Shown: positions 8,118 through 17,196, counted from the first letter of the stretch. The stretch is 64,000 bases of DNA from Dyella_B nitratireducens (GCF_049532905.1 NZ_CP064032.1:4216001-4280000), one strand, 5' to 3'. Numbers and translations are program-made. Notes: generated from the sequence alone by a model not told the origin.

Positions 8118-8147
8118 TTGACACGTTCGCGTAGCATGCCGTACGGT
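8118..8147 (+). promoter_or_regulatory. Promoter of the leu-ilv operon
   Basis: A perfect -35 box TTGACA lies at 8118-8123. An 18-base spacer leads to TACGGT at 8142-8147 as a weak -10. A start of transcription 7-8 bases later would fall at about 8154-8155, on the leader peptide's own ATG. The -35 is preceded by an A-rich tract. Confidence 0.6.
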
Positions 8148-8154
8148 CGACGAC

Positions 8155-8292
8155 ATGCCGCAACGCAACAGCCACCGCGAATACATCGCTGCGATCCGTC
8201 CACCGACGTTGATCGACATGCTGCCGCTTACCGGCCTCCTTCTTATTTCCCTTGTACTCGTACTCCTCATTACCAACGGAGGTGCGGGCTGA
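8155..8292 (+). CDS. leu-ilv operon leader peptide
   Basis: 45-residue leader peptide, MPQRNSHREYIAAIRPP onwards. Residues 28-39 read LLLISLVLVLLI, so 11 of 12 codons are for Leu, Ile or Val, just the amino acids made by the operon. This is a textbook attenuation leader for multivalent control by all three branched-chain amino acids. It ends at a TGA at 8290-8292, 46 bases before the attenuator hairpin. There is no Shine-Dalgarno sequence before the ATG, and the predicted transcription start falls at or next to the ATG, so translation may be leaderless. Confidence 0.88.
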   Translation: MPQRNSHREYIAAIRPPTLIDMLPLTGLLLISLVLVLLITNGGAG

Positions 8293-8337
8293 GGGCGCGT
8301 GTCAAGGTAAAGCAAAACTAACCTAGATACCCCAAAG

Positions 8338-8369
8338 AACCCCGCACCCACCAGGATGCGGGGTTTTTT
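8338..8369 (+). terminator. Attenuator terminator of the leu-ilv operon
   Basis: Stem CCCCGCA (8340-8346) with TGCGGGG (8357-8363), loop of 10, then six T's (8364-8369). The 5' arm can instead pair with GGTGCGGG at 8281-8288, which overlaps the end of the leader peptide (GGTGCGGG pairs with CCCGCACC at 8341-8348). A ribosome stalled on the Leu/Ile/Val codons would leave 8281-8288 free to form this antiterminator; one that reaches the stop would cover it and allow termination. Confidence 0.9.
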
Positions 8370-8403
8370 ATCGCCCTCGTCATCACCTAAACGGAGCCAG
8401 GCC

Positions 8404-10068
8404 ATGACCTCTGCAACAGCACAACCGAATGACCCCGGAGAAAGTACGGAAAGCGCCGAAGATCGCGTACGCATTTTCGACACGACCTTGCGCGACGGCG
8501 AACAAGCCCCCGGATTTTCCATGGATAGGCGCGCAAAATTGTGCATGGCACAAGCGCTGGAATCGCTCGGTGTGGACGTCCTGGAAGCCGGTTTTCCACA
8601 AGCCTCGCCGGATGATTTCGCCGCCGTCGAGGAAATCGCGCGAAGTTTGCGCAACACCACCGTGTGTGCCTTGGCGCGATGTCAAACCGGCGATATCGAC
8701 ACCTCCGCACGCGCACTGGAACGTGCGCACCGATCGCGTATTCATCTGTTTCTCTCCACCAGTCCGTTGCATCGCGAGCACAAGCTGGGCATGAGCAAGC
8801 AGCAAGTACTGGACACTGCCGTCGCCTCCATCCTGCACGCACGCAAATACTGCGCAGATGTCGAGTTCTCCGCCGAAGACGCACTGCGTACCGAGCCGGA
8901 ATTCCTGGTCGAAGTCTTCAGCGCCGCCATTGCCGCCGGCGCCACCACCGTCAACGTTCCGGACACCGTGGGCTATACCACGCCCTCCGAGATCTACGAG
9001 CTGTTCACCTACCTGCGCCAACACGTGCGCGATGCGCACAAGGCGGTGTTTTCCTCCCATTGCCACGATGACTTGGGCATGGCTGTCGCCAACAGCCTGG
9101 CCGCCGTCAGCGGCGGTGCGCGCCAGGTGGAATGCACCATCAACGGCATTGGCGAACGTGCCGGCAATGCTGCGCTGGAAGAAATCGTGATGGCACTGAA
9201 AGTGCGTGCACCACGCTTCGGTCTGCGCACCAACATCGACACGCACAAGCTGTATCCCACCTCGCGCTTGCTGAGCCAGGTCACCGGCCAGGCGGTACAG
9301 CGCAACAAGGCCGTGGTGGGCGACAACGCCTTCGCGCACGAGTCAGGCATCCATCAGCACGGCATGCTCAAACATCGCAACACCTACGAAATCATGCGGC
9401 CTGAGGATGTCGGCATTGCCGAGACCACGTTGGTGCTGGGCAAGCATTCGGGCCGGCATGCACTGCGCCAGCGCCTGGAAGCGTTGGGGCACAAGCTGGA
9501 TGACGAAGCCATGGACAGCGTGTTCAAACGGTTCAAGGCGCTGGCCGACCGCAAACGCGACATTCGCGACGAGGATCTGGAAGCGCTGGCCCTGGGACAA
9601 GACCCGGACGCCACGGGTCCCTGGCACCTCACCCACCTCAACACCAGCTCGCACCTGGGCAGCAATGCCACGGCAGCGGTGAAGCTGCGTCACGATGACG
9701 GCCGCGAGGTCGGCGAAGCCGCCATCGGCGATGGCCCGGTCGACGCGGTACTGCGCGCGATCGAACGCGCCACCGGCACCGACATGGAACTCACCGGTTT
9801 CCACGTGCGTGCCATCAGCGAAGGCGGCGATGCCCAAGGCCAGGCGCAGCTCACCGCGCGCCATGCCCAGCGCGAATGGAACGGCAGCAGCGTCAGCACC
9901 GACATCATCGAGGCCACCGCGCACGCTGCGCTCGCCATCATCAATCGCATCGAGCGCCAGGTTCCCAAGCAACACCCACAACATTCCTTTACGGCAGAAC
10001 GCAGCCATGGAGGGCTGCATCCTGATCGTCGCGCGCATGGACGCGTGCAACAGGAGACTTCCGCATGA
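8404..10068 (+). CDS. leuA: 2-isopropylmalate synthase
   Basis: 554 residues. LeuA condenses acetyl-CoA with 2-oxoisovalerate, the first step of leucine synthesis. The HMGL-like catalytic domain opens with DTTLRDGEQAPG (residues 26-37), and the metal-binding HCHDDLG and NGIGERAGNA motifs follow. The C-terminal LeuA regulatory domain for leucine feedback lies at about 390-515. A tail of about 35 residues after it is rich in His/Arg and looks unstructured. The ATG at 8404 has GGAG seven bases ahead; the longer in-frame start would lie in the attenuator. It overlaps ilvE by 4 bases (ATGA). Confidence 0.96.
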   Translation: MTSATAQPNDPGESTESAEDRVRIFDTTLRDGEQAPGFSMDRRAKLCMAQALESLGVDVLEAGFPQASPDDFAAVEEIARSLRNTTVCALARCQTGDIDTSARALERAHRSRIHLFLSTSPLHREHKLGMSKQQVLDTAVASILHARKYCADVEFSAEDALRTEPEFLVEVFSAAIAAGATTVNVPDTVGYTTPSEIYELFTYLRQHVRDAHKAVFSSHCHDDLGMAVANSLAAVSGGARQVECTINGIGERAGNAALEEIVMALKVRAPRFGLRTNIDTHKLYPTSRLLSQVTGQAVQRNKAVVGDNAFAHESGIHQHGMLKHRNTYEIMRPEDVGIAETTLVLGKHSGRHALRQRLEALGHKLDDEAMDSVFKRFKALADRKRDIRDEDLEALALGQDPDATGPWHLTHLNTSSHLGSNATAAVKLRHDDGREVGEAAIGDGPVDAVLRAIERATGTDMELTGFHVRAISEGGDAQGQAQLTARHAQREWNGSSVSTDIIEATAHAALAIINRIERQVPKQHPQHSFTAERSHGGLHPDRRAHGRVQQETSA

Positions 10069-11003
10069 GCACTGCATTCCTCTGGCACAACGGCCGCATC
10101 AAGCCCTGGGCCGACGCCACCGTTCATGTCAGCACGCACGCCCTGCACTACGGCTCGTCCGTATTCGAAGGCGAGCGCGTGTATGCAACACCGGAAGGGC
10201 CTGCCTATTTCCGCCTCGCTGAGCACACGCGCCGCCTGTTCGAATCGGCACGCGTGTACGAGATCGAGATCGGCTACAGCGAAGAACAGATCAACGAAGC
10301 TTGTCTGGAAGTCATACGCGCCAATCGGATGGCATCCGCTTACGTACGACCGATTGTCTTTCGCGGCGCCGGCGGGCTCGGCGTTCTCCCCAGGGACGGC
10401 GCGCCCGTCGACGTCGCGATCATGGCTTTGGAATGGGGTGCCTATCTGGGCGAAGCTGCCGAGCGTGGCGCAGATGTATGCGTGTCCTCGTGGAATCGCC
10501 CTGCACCGAACACCTTCCCGAGCTGGGCGAAGGCGGGTGGCAATTACCTGAGCAGCCAGCTGATCGGCATGGAAGCGCGCCGCGGCGGTTTCGACGAAGG
10601 CATTGCACTGGGCTACAACGGCCTACTGAGCGAAGGTGCCGGTGAAAACCTCTTTCTGATCAAGCGCGGCAAGCTGCTCACGCCACCGTCGAGCGCCGGC
10701 ATCCTGGCCGGCATCACGCGCGACTCGGTGATCACGCTCGCCAACGACATGGGCTACGTCGTCGAAGAACGCGACCTGCCGCGCGAAGCACTGTATAGCG
10801 CCGACGAAGTATTCATGACCGGCACCGCCGCCGAGATCACGCCGGTGCGTTCGGTGGATCGCAAAGCGGTCGGCAACGGCACGCCCGGCCCGATCACGCG
10901 CACGCTACGCGATGCCTTCTTCGGCCTGTTCGACGGTCGCACGCAAGACCGCTACGGCTGGCTGACCCACGTTGAAACCACTACCGCAAAGGAGGCGGCA
11001 TGA
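10065..11003 (+). CDS. ilvE: Branched-chain amino acid aminotransferase
   Basis: 312-residue class IV PLP aminotransferase that makes the last step of Ile, Val and Leu synthesis. Seen: VHVSTHALHYGSSVFEG at residues about 21-37, the PLP lysine in WAKAGGNYLSSQL near 160, and EGAGENLFLI near 190. The C-terminal MTGTAAEITPV is also typical. Its position between leuA and leuC is unusual among better-known leu operons and puts the shared aminotransferase under the same attenuator. It overlaps both neighbours by 4 bases. Confidence 0.96.
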   Translation: MSTAFLWHNGRIKPWADATVHVSTHALHYGSSVFEGERVYATPEGPAYFRLAEHTRRLFESARVYEIEIGYSEEQINEACLEVIRANRMASAYVRPIVFRGAGGLGVLPRDGAPVDVAIMALEWGAYLGEAAERGADVCVSSWNRPAPNTFPSWAKAGGNYLSSQLIGMEARRGGFDEGIALGYNGLLSEGAGENLFLIKRGKLLTPPSSAGILAGITRDSVITLANDMGYVVEERDLPREALYSADEVFMTGTAAEITPVRSVDRKAVGNGTPGPITRTLRDAFFGLFDGRTQDRYGWLTHVETTTAKEAA

Positions 11004-12412
11004 GCGCCCGCACGTTATTCGAGAAGATCTGGGACGCTCACGTCGTAGCGCCCGAAAGCGCCGATACGCCGGCAGTTTTGTACATCGACCTGCATCTCGT
11101 GCATGAGGTCACCTCGCCGCAGGCTTTCAGCGAACTGCGCTCGCGCGGTTTGCAACTCCGCCGTCCGGATCGCACGCTGGCGACGCTGGATCACTCCACG
11201 CCCACGTTGCCGGCTGCGCCGAATGGCGAACGCCCGTATGCGAATGCCGAAGCCAAAGCGCAGGTCGCACAGCTGGAAGCGAATTGCCGCGAATTTGGTG
11301 TGCAGCTGTATGGCTGGGACAGCAGCGACCGCGGCATCGTGCACGTGATCGGCCCCGAATTGGGCGCCACGCAGCCGGGCATGACCATCGTCTGCGGCGA
11401 CAGCCACACTTCCACCCACGGCGCGTTTGGCGCGCTGGCGTTCGGTATCGGCACCACCGAAGTCGGCCACGTCATGGCCACGCAGTGCCTGCTGCAGCGC
11501 AAGCCGAAAACCTTCGCCATCCACGTCGACGGCAAGCTGCCGCGCGGTGTCGGCGCGAAGGATCTGATCCTGCACATCATCGGCGAGATCGGCGTCGACG
11601 GCGGCACCGGCTACGTGCTCGAGTACCGTGGCGAAGCGATCGAAGCGCTGTCGATGGAAGAGCGCATGACGGTGTGCAACATGTCGATCGAAGCCGGTGC
11701 GCGTGCCGGTTTGATCGCACCGGACGAAACCACGTTTGCGTGGCTGAAAGGTCGGCCGCGTGCGCCGCAAGGTGCCGCATGGGATGCCACGGTGCAGCGT
11801 TGGCGCGGGCTGCGCAGCGACGAAGGCGCCAAGTACGACCGCGAAGTGCGCTTCGACGCCAGCCAGATCCGTCCCACCGTCACCTACGGCACGCATCCGG
11901 GCATGGCGATCGCCATGGACAAGCCCGTGCCCGCTGCGCGCAATGCCGTCGAGCAACGCGCGCTGGATTACATGCAGGCGAAGGCCAACCAGCCGATGCA
12001 GGGCACCGCCGTGGACGTGGTGTTCATCGGCAGCTGCACCAACTCGCGCCTGTCGGATCTGCGCGAAGCCGCCAATGTCATGCGCGGCCGCAACGTTGCC
12101 AAGGGCGTACGTGTGCTGGTCGTTCCAGGCTCCGAAGCCGTGCGTCGCGACGCGGAGAAGGAAGGCCTGCACGAAGTGTTCCTGGCTGCCGGTGCGGAAT
12201 GGCGCATTCCCGGATGCTCGATGTGCATCGCCATGAACGGCGATCTGGCGCAGCCGGGTCAGCTGGTGGTGAGCACGTCAAACCGCAACTTCGAAGGTCG
12301 CCAGGGCAAAGGGGCACGCACCGTGCTGGCCAGCCCCGCTACCGCCGCCGCGTCGGCGATTGCCGGCGCGATCGCCGACCCACGCGAATATCTGACGGAG
12401 GTGGCTGCATGA
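11000..12412 (+). CDS. leuC: 3-isopropylmalate dehydratase, large subunit
   Basis: 470 residues, the standard LeuC length. With LeuD it forms the [4Fe-4S] isopropylmalate isomerase. Seen: CGDSHTSTHGAFGALAFGIG near 130-150, and the three cluster cysteines in GSCTNSRL (near 350) and PGCSMCIAMN (near 410). A very strong ribosome binding site AAAGGAGG lies inside the end of ilvE just before the ATG. The stop overlaps leuD's ATG, as expected for subunits made in equal amounts. Confidence 0.97.
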   Translation: MSARTLFEKIWDAHVVAPESADTPAVLYIDLHLVHEVTSPQAFSELRSRGLQLRRPDRTLATLDHSTPTLPAAPNGERPYANAEAKAQVAQLEANCREFGVQLYGWDSSDRGIVHVIGPELGATQPGMTIVCGDSHTSTHGAFGALAFGIGTTEVGHVMATQCLLQRKPKTFAIHVDGKLPRGVGAKDLILHIIGEIGVDGGTGYVLEYRGEAIEALSMEERMTVCNMSIEAGARAGLIAPDETTFAWLKGRPRAPQGAAWDATVQRWRGLRSDEGAKYDREVRFDASQIRPTVTYGTHPGMAIAMDKPVPAARNAVEQRALDYMQAKANQPMQGTAVDVVFIGSCTNSRLSDLREAANVMRGRNVAKGVRVLVVPGSEAVRRDAEKEGLHEVFLAAGAEWRIPGCSMCIAMNGDLAQPGQLVVSTSNRNFEGRQGKGARTVLASPATAAASAIAGAIADPREYLTEVAA

Positions 12413-12993
12413 AGCCGGTAACCCGCATCCACTCGCGCACCGCCGTGCTGTTGGACGAAAACATCGACACCGACCGCATCATCCCCGCACGCTTCCTGAC
12501 CACCACCGAGCGTGCTGGCCTCGGCAAGTTCTGCTTCAACGACTGGCGCTATCGCCAGGATGGCAGCGACAACCCGGATTTCCCGCTCAACAAGCCGGAA
12601 GCAAAGGGCTGCTCGATCCTTGTTGCCGGCCGCAACTTCGGCTGTGGCTCCTCGCGCGAACACGCACCGTGGGCATTGTTGGATTACAGCATCCAGGCCG
12701 TGTTGTGCAGCGAGATCGCCGACATCTTCCGCGGCAACGCGCTGAAGAACGGCCTGCTGGCCATCGTGCTGGACGAAGCCGAGCACCGCTGGCTGCTGAA
12801 AAACCCCGGCGTCGAGCTTTCCATCGATGTGCGCGAACAGGCGATCGAACTGCCGGATGGCGGACGCATCCGCTTTCAGCTCGAACCGTTCGCGCGGCAT
12901 TGCCTGCTCAACGGCGTCGATCAGCTCGGTTTCCTGCTCCAACACAACGACGCAATCACTCACTACGAACATCAACAGGAGAAGGCGGCATGA
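12409..12993 (+). CDS. leuD: 3-isopropylmalate dehydratase, small subunit
   Basis: 194 residues. It completes the active site of LeuC by supplying the substrate-specificity swivel domain. Seen: DENIDTDRIIPARFL near residue 16, GRNFGCGSSREHAPWAL near 73 and the RGNALKNGLL loop. Its ATG (12409) overlaps the leuC stop and its stop overlaps the leuB ATG, each by 4 bases. GACGGAGG upstream within leuC is its ribosome binding site. Confidence 0.97.
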   Translation: MKPVTRIHSRTAVLLDENIDTDRIIPARFLTTTERAGLGKFCFNDWRYRQDGSDNPDFPLNKPEAKGCSILVAGRNFGCGSSREHAPWALLDYSIQAVLCSEIADIFRGNALKNGLLAIVLDEAEHRWLLKNPGVELSIDVREQAIELPDGGRIRFQLEPFARHCLLNGVDQLGFLLQHNDAITHYEHQQEKAA

Positions 12994-14081
12994 AGGCGCG
13001 CATCGTTACCCTGCCCGGCGACGGCGTAGGTCCGGAAGTTCTCGACGCGGCCGTTGCCGTACTGGAAGCCGTCGCCGAACGCGCCGGCCACACCTTTGAA
13101 TTCGAATCGCATCTGATCGGCGGTTGCGCCATCGACGCCACCGGCGAACCACTGCCGGCTGCCACGCTGGAAGCCTGCAAGAAGGCGGACGCCGTGCTGC
13201 TTGGCGCGGTGGGTGGGCCGAAGTGGTCCGATCCGCAGGCGAAAGTACGTCCCGAGCAAGGCTTGCTCGCCATTCGTGCCGCGCTAGGCGTGTTCGCCAA
13301 CCTGCGTCCGCTACAAGTACATCCGGCGCTGGCCTCGCTATCCCCGCTGAAGAACGAAAAGCTGAAGAACGTCGACGTGCTGTTCGTGCGCGAACTGACT
13401 GGCGGCGCGTACTTCGGTGCGAAGACGCGCACCACCGATACCGCCACCGACGAGTGCAAATACACCGTCGCCGAAGTCGAGCGGGTGACGCGCCGCGCGT
13501 TCGAACTCGCGCGCGAACGCCGTCAGCATGTCACTTCCGTCGACAAGGCCAACGTGCTGGAAACCTCGCGCCTGTGGCGCAGCACGGTGACGCGTATCGC
13601 TGCCGAATATCCGGATGTGAAGCTGGAGCACCAACTGGTCGACTCGATGGCGATGCTGCTGCTGACACAGCCCTCGCGCTACGACGTGATCGTCACCGAA
13701 AACCTGTTCGGCGACATTCTCACCGACGAAGCCGCCGCGCTGGCCGGCTCGCTGGGCCTGCTGCCGTCCGCGTCGTTGGGCGAAGGCAAGGTCGGTTTGT
13801 ACGAACCGATTCATGGCTCGGCACCCGATATCGCCGGCCAGGGCGTTGCCAATCCGGTCGGTGCGATCCTGTCCGCCGCACTGCTGCTTCGCCACTCGCT
13901 GGGCCTGGAGATCGAAGCGACCACCATCGAAGCGGCGGTGAATCACGTGCTGAGCAACGGTCCGCACAGCCGAGACATCGGTGGCAAGAGCGGTACCGCA
14001 GAGATCCGCGATGCCGTGATCGCAGCGCTTGATGACGTTGCCACGCCCGCCTTTCTGTGCGGCCTGCGTGCGTGCGGTTGA
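12990..14081 (+). CDS. leuB: 3-isopropylmalate dehydrogenase
   Basis: 363 residues. It oxidises and decarboxylates 3-isopropylmalate to 2-oxoisocaproate with NAD+. Seen: LPGDGVGPEV at the N-terminus, GAVGGPKW near 72, RELTGGAYFG near 138, and the NAD-site segment EPIHGSAPDIAGQGVANPVG near 272-291. The start ATG at 12990 is set by the 4-base overlap with leuD and a preceding AGGAGAAGG. The C-terminal FLCGLRACG extends beyond the usual end by a few residues and its end overlaps the region just before ilvD. Confidence 0.97.
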   Translation: MKARIVTLPGDGVGPEVLDAAVAVLEAVAERAGHTFEFESHLIGGCAIDATGEPLPAATLEACKKADAVLLGAVGGPKWSDPQAKVRPEQGLLAIRAALGVFANLRPLQVHPALASLSPLKNEKLKNVDVLFVRELTGGAYFGAKTRTTDTATDECKYTVAEVERVTRRAFELARERRQHVTSVDKANVLETSRLWRSTVTRIAAEYPDVKLEHQLVDSMAMLLLTQPSRYDVIVTENLFGDILTDEAAALAGSLGLLPSASLGEGKVGLYEPIHGSAPDIAGQGVANPVGAILSAALLLRHSLGLEIEATTIEAAVNHVLSNGPHSRDIGGKSGTAEIRDAVIAALDDVATPAFLCGLRACG

Positions 14082-14089
14082 GCGAGGGC

Positions 14090-15796
14090 ATGATGCGTAG
14101 CGATCTGATCAAAACCGGCCCCGACCGCGCCCCGGCGCGCGCCATGCTGCGCGCCACCGGCCTGCAGGATGGCGATATCACCAAGCCGCTGGTGGCCGTG
14201 GTGCATACCTGGTCCAACGTGAGCCCGTGCAACCTCAATCTGCGCGAATTGGCGGAACACGTTTCCGCAGGCATCCGCGCGGCGGGCGGCACGCCGATCG
14301 AGTTCAACACCATTGCCGTCACCGACGGCATTGCCATGGGCACGCCCGGCATGCGCGCCTCGCTGATCAGCCGCGAGGTGATCACCGATTCCATCGAGCT
14401 GGCCGTGGACGGCCACTGCCTCGACGCGATGGTGGTGCTGTGCGGTTGCGACAAGACCATTCCCGCTGCCGCGATGGCGATGGCGCGTTTGAATATTCCT
14501 GCTGTCGCGCTGTATGGCGGCAGCATTGCGCACGGCAATCACAACAATCACCCGATCACCATCCAGCAGGTGTTCGAAGCCGTCGGCGCACATGGCGCCG
14601 GCAAGATCGACGATGCCGAGCTGACCGCGGTGGAAAAGGATGCCTGCCCGGGTGCCGGCGCCTGCGGCGGCCAGTTCACCGCCAACACCATGGCGATGGT
14701 GCTGCAAACGCTGGGCCTGTCGCCGATGGGCTTCAACGACATTCCCGCCACGCATCCGGCGAAAGCGCATGCGGCGTATCGCTGCGGCGAGCTGGTGATG
14801 GATTGCCTGCGTGAGCAGCGCAAACCGTTGGATATCCTGAGCCAGACAGCGTTCCGCAATGCGGCGCGCATGGTCGCCGCGACCGCAGGTTCGACCAACG
14901 CCGTATTGCACATGTTGGCGATCGCGCGCGAAGCGAATGTGCCGTGGACGATCGAGGATTTCGAACCGGCTTCCGTGCACACGCCGGTGATCGCCGATCT
15001 GTTGCCGGGCGGTCGCTACACCGCCGTGGAACTGTTCGGCGCGGGCGGCAGCGCACGCGTCGCGCAAGAATTGATCGCATCGAACATGCTGGAAGACATT
15101 CCCACCGTCACCGGCCGCAGCCTGTTCGAAGAATGTGCTGCCGCACCGCGTGCTGCGCAGCAAGACGTGGTGCATCCGGTCAGCCAGCCGCTGAAACCAC
15201 GCGGCGGCTATTCGATTCTCTACGGCAATCTCGCACCGGAAGGCTGCATTCTGAAACTTGCCGGCAAAGGTGCCACGCATTTCGAAGGACGCGCACGTGT
15301 GTTCGAAAGCGAAGAACAAGCTTTCGCCGCCGTGCAAGCCGGCAAGCTGGAAAAGGGCGACGTGGTGGTGATCCGCAACGAAGGCCCCGCCGGTGGCCCC
15401 GGCATGCGCGAAATGCTGGGCGTCACCGCTGCACTGATCGGCCGCGGCATGGGTGATGACGTCGCGCTGATCACCGACGGCCGTTTCTCCGGCGCCACGC
15501 ACGGCTTCATGGTCGGCCATATCGCACCGGAAGCGGCGCGCGGCGGACCGATCGCCTTGCTGCACGAAGGCGACCGCATCGTGATCGACGCACAGTCGCG
15601 CACGATTTCCACCGACGCCGATCTCGCGACACGCCGCGCCGGCTGGCAGCCACCGGCACCGAAAGTCACGCGCGGCGCACTCGCCAAATACGCACAGCTG
15701 GTGGGCTCCGCCTCCGAGGGCGCCACCACGCACCCTTCCACACGCACAACCCAATCATCCACGCCATCCCATACCGACGCAGGAGTCACCGCATGA
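14090..15796 (+). CDS. ilvD: Dihydroxy-acid dehydratase
   Basis: 568 residues. It dehydrates the dihydroxy acids of the Ile and Val branches. Iron-sulfur ligands are visible at Cys47 (SPCN), in VLCGCDKTIP near 121, and in CPGAGACGGQFTAN near 194. The roughly 560-residue length and CGCDK form resemble the class with a [2Fe-2S] cluster, rather than the longer oxygen-sensitive E. coli type; this is an inference. Two adjacent ATGs (14090, 14093) could start it. The C-terminal 35 residues are Thr/Ser-rich and look like an added tail. The stop overlaps the ilvC ATG. Confidence 0.95.
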   Translation: MMRSDLIKTGPDRAPARAMLRATGLQDGDITKPLVAVVHTWSNVSPCNLNLRELAEHVSAGIRAAGGTPIEFNTIAVTDGIAMGTPGMRASLISREVITDSIELAVDGHCLDAMVVLCGCDKTIPAAAMAMARLNIPAVALYGGSIAHGNHNNHPITIQQVFEAVGAHGAGKIDDAELTAVEKDACPGAGACGGQFTANTMAMVLQTLGLSPMGFNDIPATHPAKAHAAYRCGELVMDCLREQRKPLDILSQTAFRNAARMVAATAGSTNAVLHMLAIAREANVPWTIEDFEPASVHTPVIADLLPGGRYTAVELFGAGGSARVAQELIASNMLEDIPTVTGRSLFEECAAAPRAAQQDVVHPVSQPLKPRGGYSILYGNLAPEGCILKLAGKGATHFEGRARVFESEEQAFAAVQAGKLEKGDVVVIRNEGPAGGPGMREMLGVTAALIGRGMGDDVALITDGRFSGATHGFMVGHIAPEAARGGPIALLHEGDRIVIDAQSRTISTDADLATRRAGWQPPAPKVTRGALAKYAQLVGSASEGATTHPSTRTTQSSTPSHTDAGVTA

Positions 15797-16806
15797 GCAC
15801 CACCGCCACCACCGAAACGCTCGCCAAGGCGCGCATCGCCGTCCTTGGCTACGGCAGCCAGGGCCGCGCCCACGCGCTCAATCTGAAAGACTCCGGCCTG
15901 GATGTCGTCGTCGGCCTGCGCCCGAACGGTCCCACCTGGCACAAGGCCGTTGCTGACGGTTTCCACGTAGTCGAGCCGGGCGAAGCCGTGCGCGATGCCG
16001 ACCTGGTCGCCGTGCTGACGCCGGACATGGTGCAGCCCACGCTGTACAAGGAATCGATCGAGCCCAACATCAAGTCCGGCGCAGCCTTGCTGTTCGCGCA
16101 TGGCTTGAACGTGCACTTCAAACTGATCGAACCGCGCACCGACATCGATGTGGTGCTGGTCGCGCCGAAGGGCCCGGGCGCCCTGGTGCGCACTGAATAC
16201 GAACGCGGCCGCGGCGTACCCTGCATCTACGCCGTGCACCAGGACGTGAGCGGACACGCCGAAGAAAAGGCCACTGCCTACGCCGCAGGCCTGGGCGGCG
16301 CGCGCGCGATGCTGATCAAGACCGATTTCAAGGAAGAGACCGAAACGGATCTGTTCGGCGAACAGGCAGTGCTGTGCGGCGGCGCCAGCGAGCTGGTGAT
16401 GAAGGGCTTCGAAACGCTGGTGGAAGCCGGCTATCAGCCCGAGATCGCTTATTACGAAGTGCTGCACGAACTGAAGCTGATCGTTGACCTGTTCTACGAG
16501 GGCGGCATCACCAAGATGCTGGAGTTCGTCTCCGAAACCGCGCAGTACGGTGACTACGTCAGCGGCCCGCGCGTGATCGATGCCGGCACCAAGGAGCGCA
16601 TGAAGGCGGTGCTGAAGGACATCCAGGATGGCACCTTCACGCGCAATTGGGTTGCCGAATACCAGGCCGGCCTGCCGAACTACAAGAAGTGGAAGCAGGC
16701 CGATCTTGATCACCCGATCGAGCAGGTCGGCGCCAAGTTGCGCGCGCGCATGGCTTGGCTGCAGACCGGTGCCAAGGCTCAGCCGGCACTGAAGAAGGTC
16801 GGTTAA
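15793..16806 (+). CDS. ilvC: Ketol-acid reductoisomerase (class I)
   Basis: 337 residues, the short class I form. It rearranges and reduces acetolactate or acetohydroxybutyrate. The nucleotide-binding GYGSQGRAHALNLKDSG lies at residues 18-34, with the cofactor loop GLRPNGPTW after it. The metal-binding Asp/Glu positions appear in EETETDLFGEQ near 180 and in the KARI C-terminal domain (LYEGGITKM-type region). RBS AGGAG is in the end of ilvD. A perfect 16-bp hairpin follows the stop, before the VOC gene. Confidence 0.96.
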   Translation: MSTTATTETLAKARIAVLGYGSQGRAHALNLKDSGLDVVVGLRPNGPTWHKAVADGFHVVEPGEAVRDADLVAVLTPDMVQPTLYKESIEPNIKSGAALLFAHGLNVHFKLIEPRTDIDVVLVAPKGPGALVRTEYERGRGVPCIYAVHQDVSGHAEEKATAYAAGLGGARAMLIKTDFKEETETDLFGEQAVLCGGASELVMKGFETLVEAGYQPEIAYYEVLHELKLIVDLFYEGGITKMLEFVSETAQYGDYVSGPRVIDAGTKERMKAVLKDIQDGTFTRNWVAEYQAGLPNYKKWKQADLDHPIEQVGAKLRARMAWLQTGAKAQPALKKVG

Positions 16807-16809
16807 ACA

Positions 16810-16861
16810 CCATGCGGCGCTCACTCCTCTCCCCCTGCTCCGGCCAGTGAGCGCCGCATGG
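16810..16861. repeat. Perfect 16-bp hairpin between ilvC and the VOC gene
   Basis: Arms CCATGCGGCGCTCACT (16810-16825) and its exact reverse complement (16846-16861), loop of 20. No T tract follows, so it is probably not an intrinsic terminator. It may stabilise or process the long mRNA, splitting the operon into a 5' and a 3' expression level. Confidence 0.75.
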
Positions 16862-16881
16862 TTCCTTACAGGAAGGTATCC

Positions 16882-17196
16882 ATGAAACGTTTCCACATCG
16901 CTCTTGCAGTGCGTGACCTCGGCACGTCCATCGCCGACTACAGCGTGCGCCTCGGCCAGCAACCGACTGTCGTGGTCGAGGGCAAGTACGCCATGTGGCG
17001 CACCGATCTGCTGAATTTCTCGATCAATCAAAACGCCGAACGTGCCGGCCAGTTGCGACACATCGGCTTCGAGGACGACGGCGCGGAAGGCTTCACCAGC
17101 ACACCGGACGTGAATGGCATCGAGTGGGAACTCTTTTCCGCCAAGGCGCAGGACGAACGCATCGTGGAGATGTACGGCGTGCCCGTCGGCGTTTGA
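16882..17196 (+). CDS. VOC (glyoxalase/dioxygenase) superfamily protein inside the ilv operon
   Basis: 104 residues with a single vicinal oxygen chelate fold: FHIALAVRDLGTSIADY at the start, LRHIGFED in the middle and GIEWELFS near the end, giving possible metal ligands His5, the mid His and the late Glu. Enzymes of this fold include glyoxalases and dioxygenases; the substrate is unknown. It has a good ribosome binding site (AGGAAGG) before the ATG at 16882. It lies between ilvC and ilvB, same strand, so it is very likely co-transcribed with branched-chain synthesis genes. Whether it protects the pathway from a reactive by-product is only a guess. Confidence 0.78.
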   Translation: MKRFHIALAVRDLGTSIADYSVRLGQQPTVVVEGKYAMWRTDLLNFSINQNAERAGQLRHIGFEDDGAEGFTSTPDVNGIEWELFSAKAQDERIVEMYGVPVGV

